This document shows positions 1-5,423 of a DNA stretch of 6,843 nucleotides, in pieces. Every line of letters begins with the position of its first letter. Positions within the stretch are counted from its first letter, which is position 1. The translations under genes and the position numbers were made by a program. This DNA comes from UBA1550 sp049294435 (GTDB lineage Bacteria; Patescibacteriota; Minisyncoccia; Phycocordibacterales; UBA1550): NCBI GenBank assembly GCA_049294435.1, contig JBAQCU010000045.1:1-6843 (forward strand), in the 5' to 3' direction. The notes under the pieces are model-generated. The model ran no database searches, was not told where the DNA came from, and was given only the letters and a program-made list of their open reading frames with translations.

Positions 1-118
1 TTACGAAACTACTTATAATTCTGTCTTTGCGAGCGCGAAGCGCGTGGCAATCCAGGATAAACACATAGATTGCCACGTCTGAGTACCGACTCGCAATGAC
101 AGAAATAGAGTTTCGTAA
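1..118. repeat. Palindromic interspersed repeat (MITE-like), about 118 bp
   Basis: Three nested inverted repeats are visible. The outer one is TTACGAAACT at 1-10 against AGTTTCGTAA at 109-118 (10/10). The middle one is CTGTCTTTGCGAG at 21-33 against CTCGCAATGACAG at 90-102 (12 of 13). The core is CGTGGCAATC at 43-52 against GATTGCCACG at 68-77 (10/10), with a loop of about 15 nt. No reading frame fits it. The middle and core sequences resemble the widely dispersed family of extragenic palindromes of the form TGTCATTGCGAG...CTCGCAATGACA known from many environmental bacteria (recalled, not searched). The outer arm begins at base 1 of the window, so the element may extend further left. It could act as a hairpin downstream of the minus-strand PaaX-like gene, but it lacks a T-tract. 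Confidence 0.75.
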
Positions 119-289
119 TTCAAAGTTTTGAGCGATAGGCAGTGGCGGGCAGGTCGGCTCTAGAACGAAAAAAGATTACTTTTCTTTTCGTCTTCGTCCA
201 AGAGTCTGCATCCGAGATGTGAATTTGGGAATTCAGAATCTACTGATTCGTCTACGTCGCTAATAAATAATTGCAATACACCGTAGACA
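119..289. other. Intergenic stretch without a recognisable gene
   Basis: This segment lies between the palindromic repeat and the stop codon of the PaaX/Cas2-like gene. No frame longer than a few tens of codons with a plausible start is seen, and there is no tRNA-like fold. A short inverted repeat (GTCTACG at 250-256, CGTAGAC at 282-288, loop 25 nt) lies just after the stop of the minus-strand gene. It could end that transcript weakly, but it has no T-run. A minus-strand frame near 170-225 ends in a run of basic codons and may be a decayed gene end; this is speculative. Confidence 0.4.
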
Positions 290-880
290 TTAAGAGATTA
301 CAAAGTGTCTTTTGAGCTCTAAAGCGTTGTCTATATCTGTGGCGACGATGAAACGCACAAACTTTCGCGCTTGATAAAATTCAATGATATACTCAATTTC
401 TTTTGCGCATGGGTAAGGGTGAACAAACACAGATTTCTGGAATTCATAGAACCCCATAGTTTTGAAATGCATACGGAGAGCATCACGTGTGCGTTTGAAT
501 TTTTCAGGAACATCAAACATCACAATGCGCCATTTGCCATCCCAATAAGCTGGCATTTTTATCTCCATATTATCAATGTTATATGTTAGCGCGAGTTGTT
601 TGCCACTCTTTGAGAGTACGAGTGTTTGTGTGCCGTCGCGATTGCCTTTTATTGAAACAAGTTTTGATTCATAGAGTGAACGAATTGCGCGATTGAGAGA
701 CCCGCGATTTATTTTATCTAATTCTTTTCCTGTTTCCCGAATAATGCGAAAATATTGGTTTGGGTTTCGAGTAAGACCAAGCGCAAGACCTGCAAAAAGA
801 AGCAAAAGGACTTTCTTTTGTAACGCTCCCTTTTTAGGGTTTTTGTTGTACGTTGTTTTTTCCTGTATTGATGCGCGCAT
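290..880 (-). CDS. PaaX/Cas2-like protein with N-terminal winged helix, probable transcriptional regulator
   Basis: The frame is open from an ATG at 904 (204 aa), but the start preferred here is the ATG at 880 (196 aa). A perfect TATAAT lies across the upstream ATG (908-903) and would place transcription start near 896, leaving a leader of about 16 nt. Neither start has a Shine-Dalgarno. Numbering from 904, the first 30 residues are basic. Residues 31-106 look like a winged helix, with a hydrophobic helix LLLLFAGLALGLT, then RGSLNRAIRSLYESKLVSI, then a beta-wing with GNRDGTQTLVLSKSGKQLAL. Residues 123-201 have the Cas2-like ferredoxin fold typical of the PaaX C-terminal region: WRIVMFDVPEKFKRTRDALR, FYEFQKSVFVHPYPC, and FVRFIVATDID. 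D131 after the first strand matches the conserved Asp of Cas2-type proteins. CPR homologues are often labelled Cas2, but no cas genes or repeats are present, so a DNA-binding regulator fits better. The target is unknown; the adjoining palindrome suggests autoregulation. Confidence 0.8.
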   Translation of the reverse strand: MRASIQEKTTYNKNPKKGALQKKVLLLLFAGLALGLTRNPNQYFRIIRETGKELDKINRGSLNRAIRSLYESKLVSIKGNRDGTQTLVLSKSGKQLALTYNIDNMEIKMPAYWDGKWRIVMFDVPEKFKRTRDALRMHFKTMGFYEFQKSVFVHPYPCAKEIEYIIEFYQARKFVRFIVATDIDNALELKRHFVIS

Positions 881-902
881 AATTTGTAGTTTAGCACTTC
901 CC

Positions 903-908
903 ATTATA
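903..908 (-). promoter_or_regulatory. Consensus -10 element (TATAAT) for the PaaX/Cas2-like gene
   Basis: The minus strand reads TATAAT at 908-903, a perfect -10 hexamer. The -35 position falls inside the palindrome and does not resemble TTGACA at 16-18 bp spacing, so this promoter would be weak or activator-dependent. It overlaps the ATG at 904, which argues that translation begins at the ATG at 880. Confidence 0.4.
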
Positions 909-948
909 TTTCACTAATTCTCGCTATCGCGAGAATTAGTGAAATATA
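905..948. promoter_or_regulatory. 20-bp perfect palindrome, candidate operator in front of the PaaX/Cas2-like gene
   Basis: Bases 905-924 pair perfectly with 929-948 around a 4-nt centre (TATC on the plus strand). The half-site is ATATTTCACTAATTCTCGC plus one base. There is no T-run on either side, so it does not look like an intrinsic terminator for the helicase gene that ends at 974. It overlaps the TATAAT box of the downstream regulator-like gene, so a protein bound here would block transcription. PaaX-type regulators are known to bind palindromes; that this protein binds this site is inference. As RNA it would form a very stable hairpin touching the upstream ATG. Confidence 0.6.
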
Positions 949-973
949 TGCATATGTTATGACGGTTATAGGG

Positions 974-2917
974 CTACCAAGAAATATTTATAATGGGTTC
1001 GCCGACATCATCACTATTCTCACGCTCGGTGTATGAGTCATCTATGTCGGACAGAAATTCAGAAGGCGCATTGACTTGGCGTTGTCCAAAAATAGTGCGG
1101 ACAGATGCATACGAAAGATAAAGTTTCTTCTTTGCTCTGGTGATTGCCACATAAAACAATCGTCGCTCTTCTTCACTGTCTTCTTTTGGCTGAGGCCCTA
1201 CACCCATTCGTTTGTGTGGGAAAAGATCTTGTTCAAGCCCCGTAACAAACACGTATGGAAATTCCAAACCTTTTGCCGCGTGAACTGTCATAAGTTTTAC
1301 CGCGCGCGAACTTTTCATCATAGAGTCTTGGTCGCTTGCAAGGGCGGCATCTCCTAAAAGTTTTTCCACCGCTTCTTCAGGAGGCAAAATGTCGTACTTG
1401 GTTGCGAGTGTTACAAGCTCGTGAATGTTTTCAAGTCTGTCGTTGTCATCATCATTTCCTGTTTTCAGAGATGCTTCTAATCCTGATTTATCGGAAACAA
1501 ATTTAATAAGGTTTGAAGTTTTTTCGGTAAGCGTGAATTCCTTTATTGATTCAAGAAGCGCCCAAAATTCTGCTACTCGCTTTTTCCCAGCTGGTGGCAA
1601 GCTCGCCTCGTCTTTAGCAAACATTTTCATTAACGTAGCTTTGCCTATGCCTCGTGGTGGTGAATCAATGATTCGTTTAATGTCCGATAGACTTTCTGGG
1701 TTGAGCCCCGCGCGTATATAGGACAAAATGTCCTTTACTTCTTTGCGTTCAAAAAATCGCACACCAAGCACTTGATAAGGAATTTCCATAGTGAGAAATG
1801 CTTCTTCAAGAGCTCGTGATTGAAAGTTTGCGCGGTAAAGCACCGCGATGTCCTCAGGGTCAGTACCATTATCTATAAGATGTTTAATTTTTTCTCCAAT
1901 CGCGCGCGCTTCACCACCCTCATCGTAGCTTTCTATGAGAGAAATTTTATCCCCCTCAATATTTTTTGTGAATAGATTTTTCTCTTTGCGAACAGTATTT
2001 TTTTTAATGATTGCGTTTGCAACTGCGAGAATTGTCTGCGTGGAACGATAATTTTCCTCAAGAAGAATTGTTTGCGCACCCGCGTAATCATTTTCAAAGT
2101 TTAAAATATTTTGCAAGTTTGCTCCACGCCAACTGTAAATGTTTTGGTCGCCGTCACCCACTGCGCAGATGTTCATTGTTTCCCCTGCAAGCAAGCGCGC
2201 CATTTCGTATTGTACCGCGTTGGTGTCCTGGTACTCATCTATATGTATGTATTTCCACCTGTTCTGATATTCCTTGCGAATCTCTGGATTGTCGCGGAGA
2301 AGTATGACTGTTTTTAAAATCAGATCGTCAAAATCCAAAGCGCTCTCTCTCGCTAGGAGTTTCTCGTATCGTTCCCACACCGCCGAAACAATCATTGGAA
2401 AATATGCGTTGCCAACATTGTTTTTATATTGAGCAAGAGTTACGAGCGCGCCCTTCTGGCGAGAAATAACCCCCGCGATTCTGTCTGGTGAAAATTGTTT
2501 TGAATCAATCCCCTGCTCCTTCACAGCTTCCTTGATGAGAGAGCTTGAGCTGTTTTTGTCTACAATTGTGAAGTGTTTGTTGAGGCCAAACACTTGCGCA
2601 TGCGCGCGAAGAATGTGCACCCCTAGTGAGTGGAACGTGCCAATGAATGGGCGCGCGTCTCCATATCGGAGGCCTGCGTCAAACCCGTGCTTTGCAAGAA
2701 GCTCATTTACGCGTTCCTGCATTTCCTTTGCTGCCTTGTTTGTAAAGGTTATTGCAAGAATTTCACTTGGTGAGACTCCTTCCTTCACAAGATTCAAAAT
2801 ACGGTGTGTGAGTGTGCTTGTTTTTCCTGTGCCTGCGCCTGCAATAATTAGAATTGGACCGTTTTTATGAAGAGCTGCCTCTTTTTGTTTAGCATTTAGA
2901 TGTTTTAAGTGTTCCAT
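974..2917 (-). CDS. UvrD/PcrA-like superfamily 1A DNA helicase (3'-5')
   Basis: This is an ATP-driven 3'-5' DNA-unwinding helicase of the UvrD/PcrA/Rep family, acting in nucleotide excision repair, mismatch repair or removal of replication blocks. All SF1A motifs are intact. Counting from the ATG at 2917 they are: Q-motif LNAKQKEA (7-14), Walker A AGAGTGKT (26-33), motif Ia ILAITFTNKAAKEM (53-66), Ib GTFHSLG (93-99), motif II DEYQDTN (227-233), motif III GDGDQNIYSWRGA (254-266), motif IV ENYRSTQ (288-294), motif V VHAAKGLEFPYVF (545-557) and motif VI RRLFYVAITRAKKKLYLS (585-602). The frame is open 31 codons further upstream to 3010, but that stretch runs into the terminator hairpin and is not helicase-like, so the ATG at 2917 is preferred (647 aa). 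No Shine-Dalgarno is present. Compared with PcrA/UvrD of about 720-740 aa, the C-terminal RNA-polymerase-binding Tudor-like tail is missing, and the protein ends soon after motif VI with an acidic tail. The family is certain; uvrD versus pcrA versus rep cannot be resolved. Confidence 0.95.
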   Translation of the reverse strand: MEHLKHLNAKQKEAALHKNGPILIIAGAGTGKTSTLTHRILNLVKEGVSPSEILAITFTNKAAKEMQERVNELLAKHGFDAGLRYGDARPFIGTFHSLGVHILRAHAQVFGLNKHFTIVDKNSSSSLIKEAVKEQGIDSKQFSPDRIAGVISRQKGALVTLAQYKNNVGNAYFPMIVSAVWERYEKLLARESALDFDDLILKTVILLRDNPEIRKEYQNRWKYIHIDEYQDTNAVQYEMARLLAGETMNICAVGDGDQNIYSWRGANLQNILNFENDYAGAQTILLEENYRSTQTILAVANAIIKKNTVRKEKNLFTKNIEGDKISLIESYDEGGEARAIGEKIKHLIDNGTDPEDIAVLYRANFQSRALEEAFLTMEIPYQVLGVRFFERKEVKDILSYIRAGLNPESLSDIKRIIDSPPRGIGKATLMKMFAKDEASLPPAGKKRVAEFWALLESIKEFTLTEKTSNLIKFVSDKSGLEASLKTGNDDDNDRLENIHELVTLATKYDILPPEEAVEKLLGDAALASDQDSMMKSSRAVKLMTVHAAKGLEFPYVFVTGLEQDLFPHKRMGVGPQPKEDSEEERRLFYVAITRAKKKLYLSYASVRTIFGQRQVNAPSEFLSDIDDSYTERENSDDVGEPIINISW

Positions 2918-2926
2918 CGCATTGCT

Positions 2927-2935
2927 ACTGTAGCA
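2927..2935 (-). promoter_or_regulatory. Possible extended -10 promoter of the helicase gene
   Basis: The minus strand reads TGCTACAGT at 2935-2927: a TGn extension followed by TACAGT (4 of 6 to TATAAT). It lies 9 nt before the ATG at 2917 and after the upstream terminator, so the transcript would be almost leaderless. No good -35 was found. The same TGCTA core occurs in the putative promoter at 5411-5419. Confidence 0.3.
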
Positions 2936-2995
2936 TAGAACGTGGAACATTTGACAGTTGACACTGCCTGCGCGGACAATTGACATGAACCCAAT

Positions 2996-3036
2996 AAGAC
3001 AAAAGCGCAATCGCTAAGCGATTGCGCTTTTGTCTT
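2996..3036 (-). terminator. Intrinsic terminator hairpin after the DUF5663-like gene
   Basis: Bases 2996-3014 are the exact reverse complement of 3018-3036, giving a 19-bp stem with a 3-nt loop (TAA on the plus strand). On the minus strand the GC-rich core GCGCAATCGC/GCGATTGCGC is followed by TTTTGTCTTATT, a rough U-tract. It lies 40 nt after the stop of the gene ending at 3076 and 79 nt before the helicase ATG, so it should separate the two transcription units. Because the plus strand also has T-rich sequence after the stem, it could work in both directions. Confidence 0.75.
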
Positions 3037-3075
3037 TCGTCAAGTGTCACTCGTCAAAAGTTAATTGTTCATTCA

Positions 3076-3408
3076 TTATTCCGCTCCTCTTTCTTTTGGC
3101 TTTTCCTTTCCGCCATCCTCTATCTCCGCATAGTTTTGTAGAGTTCTTTTTACCTCTTCTTCCATAAGCGTTTGCATATCAGGTACATTGTCTTCAAGGA
3201 ATTCTTGAATCAACGCATGGTCGCCTTTTGCTCCAATTTTTTCAAATTCTACGCGCGCTTGAGCAGAGAGTTTTTCAAATATCGCAATTGTCAGCGATTT
3301 CAAAATAACCTCGCCAAGTTTGCCAACAATTTCATCTTGCACTTCCTCTGGCAGTTCACCGATGCCCAGCTCTTTTATTAGTATGTCGCGAATTTCTTGG
3401 TTATTCAT
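3076..3408 (-). CDS. DUF5663-like small protein of unknown function
   Basis: This is a complete 110-aa soluble protein with no signal peptide or membrane segment. The N-terminal half is predicted to be helical. LGIGELPEEVQDEIVGKLG (14-32) is followed by a helix rich in Ile, Leu and Phe, then LSAQARVEFEKIGAKGDHA, then EFLEDNVPDMQTLMEEEV (69-86). The pattern of short paired helices with LPEE.Q and FLE.NVPD is what is recalled for the DUF5663 family of CPR bacteria; this was not searched. The C-terminus (about 97-110) is charged, Lys/Glu-rich and probably disordered. The start is the first ATG, with no Shine-Dalgarno and only A/T-rich sequence before it. It follows the 559-aa gene by 28 nt with no terminator between, so the two are probably co-transcribed. 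Function unknown. Confidence 0.75.
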   Translation of the reverse strand: MNNQEIRDILIKELGIGELPEEVQDEIVGKLGEVILKSLTIAIFEKLSAQARVEFEKIGAKGDHALIQEFLEDNVPDMQTLMEEEVKRTLQNYAEIEDGGKEKPKERGAE

Positions 3409-3436
3409 TATAAAAAATATATTATGTCATTCTTGG

Positions 3437-5116
3437 TTATTTGGATAGTTTTGCGATTGCTGAGCGCCGAATGAAGTCAGGAATTGAAGACCCTTCGTTC
3501 GCTTCCAGGCTTAGACCGGAAATGTAGTTGACATTTGCAAGATATTTTTTCATCTTTTCTACTTTACTTAAGTTTTCTATGCCAAATGATAGATTGTCAT
3601 CTATGTTAGGTGGAAGCGGGCTCGCCTTCAATATGTCCCCAACCGTTTTTGCGCCAAACCCAACCTGAGGGTCTTTCCAGTCTTTTGATTCTATTCCATT
3701 TGTATGACCAAGTATCCCAAAAGGGCCTTTTTTCTCACCAAAAATCATATCTATATCGTTTTGAAGCACTTCTTCTGCTTGTATCTCTATTTGCGCAAGC
3801 TTTGTTGCGTCGCCGGGAGTAATCTCTTGTGGAATTTGAGCAACAGATTCTTCCGCAGTGCTCTCTTTTGTTTCCTCTGGCAATATTTCTTGGAGCTCAG
3901 AAATTACAGGAACAAACTTTTCGGGAGTCAATTCTTCAGCAATAACGACTGATTCTTCCTGTGGTAATTCTGGTTCTATAGTCGTGCCAACGCTGGTTTG
4001 CTCAGAAGTTTCAAATTCCGTGAAGAGCGGTTTTTCCAAAAAATCACCATAAGATGCGGTAGTCTCGTGTGCCATCTCTTTTACTATTTCTTGAACAGGT
4101 GTTTCTGTCGCGGGAACTATGTCGTGGATTTCTACAAACACCTTTGGTTCTTGTTTTGATTTGGCAATTATTCTAGAAAAGAAATTGAATATTTTTTTGA
4201 TGAAACAGCCTAATGCTAAGTGATGTACTTTTGGAACAGCAACATCCTCTTTCGTTTGTTCAATAACTATCGGGAGCAGATTGTCATCTGTTTCTGGGTC
4301 TGGTAGAAATTTTACTTCGTGTGTTTCTTCTTTATTCTGAAATAATATTGGTGAATCCACGTGAATTTCGTTGTCGGACTCATGTTCCTGAGTTTTTGTT
4401 TCTTGAACAATTTCTTCTTGCCCTGCGATCAGAGCTTCTTTTCCAGTGTTTTCTTTGTTTGTGTTTATCTCAGGAACTGCTTCAATTTGTGATTTTTTGT
4501 GGCGTGCCTCCAGTGCTTTGCGCTCGAGCATAGCTTGTTCGTGCGTGAAAGAAATACCATCATTTTCCGCAGCGCTCACAGTAGCGTTTCTAAAAACACC
4601 TTCTGCTTGTTTGGCTATATCTCCAAGTTGCTCGTTTACAATTTGCATTTGAGCGCGCGCGCGGTTTGCGTCACCTTGCACGCGACGGTCGCCAGGGTTG
4701 CTTTCAAGCAATTTTTCTGCTTTTTGTAAACGAGACTTTTCGTTACCAAAATCATGTTTCCTACCGTACCAATCACTGACTATCTTCTGGATCTTTTTGT
4801 GGTCGTCTGGAGAATTCGTTTCATGAATTACGCCATTAATCTTGTCAATATTTTCTTGCGCCTTAATGAGCTCTTTGCGGATGGCATCTGTATCGCTTGA
4901 AATGCCCATATTCACAGATTGTTTTTCCTTTACGCGCAAATCAGCAATTATAAATAAGAGCGCATCTTTGTCGTTTTTAAGTTTTGCGAGGTCGTGATCT
5001 ATGCGAACAGCTTCTTTTTGGGCATCTGCGATGGACTCCCTTATATCAGCGGGTCTACCCGCGCTTCCTCTTCCCCCGCGCGGTGCGCTTATTCCTTTGT
5101 CGGTGTTCTCATCCAT
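3437..5116 (-). CDS. Uncharacterised coiled-coil, Glu/Thr/Pro-rich protein (559 aa)
   Basis: Not recognised as a known family. The ATG at 5116 is chosen; the frame is open to a TTG at 5158, but those extra 14 codons lie in the apparent leader. Counting from 5116: residues 1-25 include an Arg/Gly-rich stretch (APRGGRGSAGR). About 25-100 and 125-210 are highly charged, Ala/Lys/Glu/Gln-rich and probably coiled coil. About 215-445 is acidic low-complexity with many Glu, Thr, Pro and Val and is likely disordered. It is interrupted by one compact amphipathic/hydrophobic basic patch, HLALGCFIKKIFNFFSRI (299-316), which could be a membrane-binding helix or a monotopic anchor. The C-terminal part (about 455-559) looks folded, with GPFGILGHTNG, DWKDPQVGFGAKTVGDIL and a final helix IPDFIRRSAIAKLSK. 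No signal peptide or catalytic motif is seen. It leads an operon with the DUF5663-like gene. A structural, scaffolding or envelope-associated role is only a guess. Confidence 0.8.
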   Translation of the reverse strand: MDENTDKGISAPRGGRGSAGRPADIRESIADAQKEAVRIDHDLAKLKNDKDALLFIIADLRVKEKQSVNMGISSDTDAIRKELIKAQENIDKINGVIHETNSPDDHKKIQKIVSDWYGRKHDFGNEKSRLQKAEKLLESNPGDRRVQGDANRARAQMQIVNEQLGDIAKQAEGVFRNATVSAAENDGISFTHEQAMLERKALEARHKKSQIEAVPEINTNKENTGKEALIAGQEEIVQETKTQEHESDNEIHVDSPILFQNKEETHEVKFLPDPETDDNLLPIVIEQTKEDVAVPKVHHLALGCFIKKIFNFFSRIIAKSKQEPKVFVEIHDIVPATETPVQEIVKEMAHETTASYGDFLEKPLFTEFETSEQTSVGTTIEPELPQEESVVIAEELTPEKFVPVISELQEILPEETKESTAEESVAQIPQEITPGDATKLAQIEIQAEEVLQNDIDMIFGEKKGPFGILGHTNGIESKDWKDPQVGFGAKTVGDILKASPLPPNIDDNLSFGIENLSKVEKMKKYLANVNYISGLSLEANEGSSIPDFIRRSAIAKLSK

Positions 5117-5191
5117 AAGATTATTTGAATTATCGCATACTTCTTTACATGAGTACAAGAAAATTTTATACTCTGCATTTTTCTGAACAAT

Positions 5192-5220
5192 ATTACACTA
5201 AAAATTTGCATACATGTCAA
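5192..5220 (-). promoter_or_regulatory. Sigma70-type promoter for the 559-aa protein / DUF5663-like operon
   Basis: On the minus strand a perfect -35 TTGACA (5220-5215) is followed after exactly 17 bp by TGTAAT (5197-5192, 5 of 6 to TATAAT). Transcription would start near 5185, giving a leader of about 70 nt before the ATG at 5116. A second, weaker candidate lies closer in: TTGTAC (5158-5153), an 18-bp spacer and the extended -10 TGCGATAAT (-10 hexamer at 5134-5129). That one would yield a leader of only about 10 nt. Confidence 0.6.
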
Positions 5221-5232
5221 TAGTTTGTTTGT

Positions 5233-5364
5233 CCCCCACACCTATTCCCGCATCGTTCTGCTTTTGGAGTATTTATGTCGTAGTAGTTGGCGCCTTGGCG
5301 GTCGTTATTTGTTCAACAGACGTCGTTTGGCAGAACAAAAGCAATGCGGGAATAGGTGTGGGGG
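5233..5364. mobile_element. MITE-like element with 21-bp terminal inverted repeats
   Basis: Bases 5233-5253 (starting CCCCCACACCTATTCC) are the exact reverse complement of 5344-5364. After a 5-nt bulge on the left (CGTTC), pairing resumes for 8 bp (TGCTTTTG at 5259-5266 with CAAAAGCA at 5336-5343). The 132-bp unit is flanked directly by TTGT on both sides (5229-5232 and 5365-5368), as a 4-bp target-site duplication would be. The interior (5267-5335) contains a small palindromic core, CGCCTTGGCG at 5291-5300, and no transposase. It sits between divergent promoters. Alternatively it is a non-mobile regulatory hairpin. A plus-strand frame through it (5214-5444) is open but is not considered a gene. 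Confidence 0.5.
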
Positions 5365-5384
5365 TTGTCCACAGCATATCCCCA
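5365..5384 (+). promoter_or_regulatory. DnaA-box-like pair (weak)
   Basis: TTGTCCACA at 5365-5373 differs from the TTATCCACA DnaA-box consensus at one position. A poorer copy, ATATCCCCA (7 of 9), starts 11 nt later at 5376. There is no cluster of boxes, no AT-rich unwinding region pattern and no dnaA or dnaN gene, so this is not evidence for an origin. The first four bases double as the right-hand TTGT flank of the inverted-repeat element. Confidence 0.2.
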
Positions 5385-5410
5385 GCACCCTACCCAACGG
5401 GGCTCCTTTG

Positions 5411-5419
5411 TGCTAGCAT
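5411..5419 (+). promoter_or_regulatory. Extended -10 promoter for the structured leader and M23 peptidase gene
   Basis: TGCTAGCAT reads as a TGn extension followed by TAGCAT (4 of 6 to TATAAT). No clear -35 is visible at 16-18 bp. Start of transcription would fall at about 5425, which is exactly where the first strand of the large inverted-repeat structure begins (5424). That agreement is the main reason for calling it. Confidence 0.4.
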
Positions 5420-5423
5420 TAAA

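Noticed and set aside
290..904. CRISPR-Cas locus, because of the Cas2-like domain
   Set aside because: There are no direct-repeat/spacer arrays and no cas1 or effector genes, and the N-terminal winged helix points to a PaaX-type protein.
905..948. Rho-independent terminator of the helicase gene
   Set aside because: The stem is strong but has no U-tract on either strand and is AT-rich at its base. Overlap with TATAAT favours an operator.
1076..2870. Several plus-strand open frames of 68-112 codons opposite the helicase
   Set aside because: They are antisense shadows of a helicase gene with all motifs intact and show no independent domain or start signal.
2918..3010. Upstream extension of the helicase by 31 residues
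   Set aside because: The extra codons run into the terminator hairpin, and the sequence is Cys-rich and unlike helicase N-termini. The Q-motif is correctly placed from the ATG at 2917.
5365..5384. Replication origin, based on TTGTCCACA
   Set aside because: One good and one poor box only, with no dnaA/dnaN neighbours and no box cluster.
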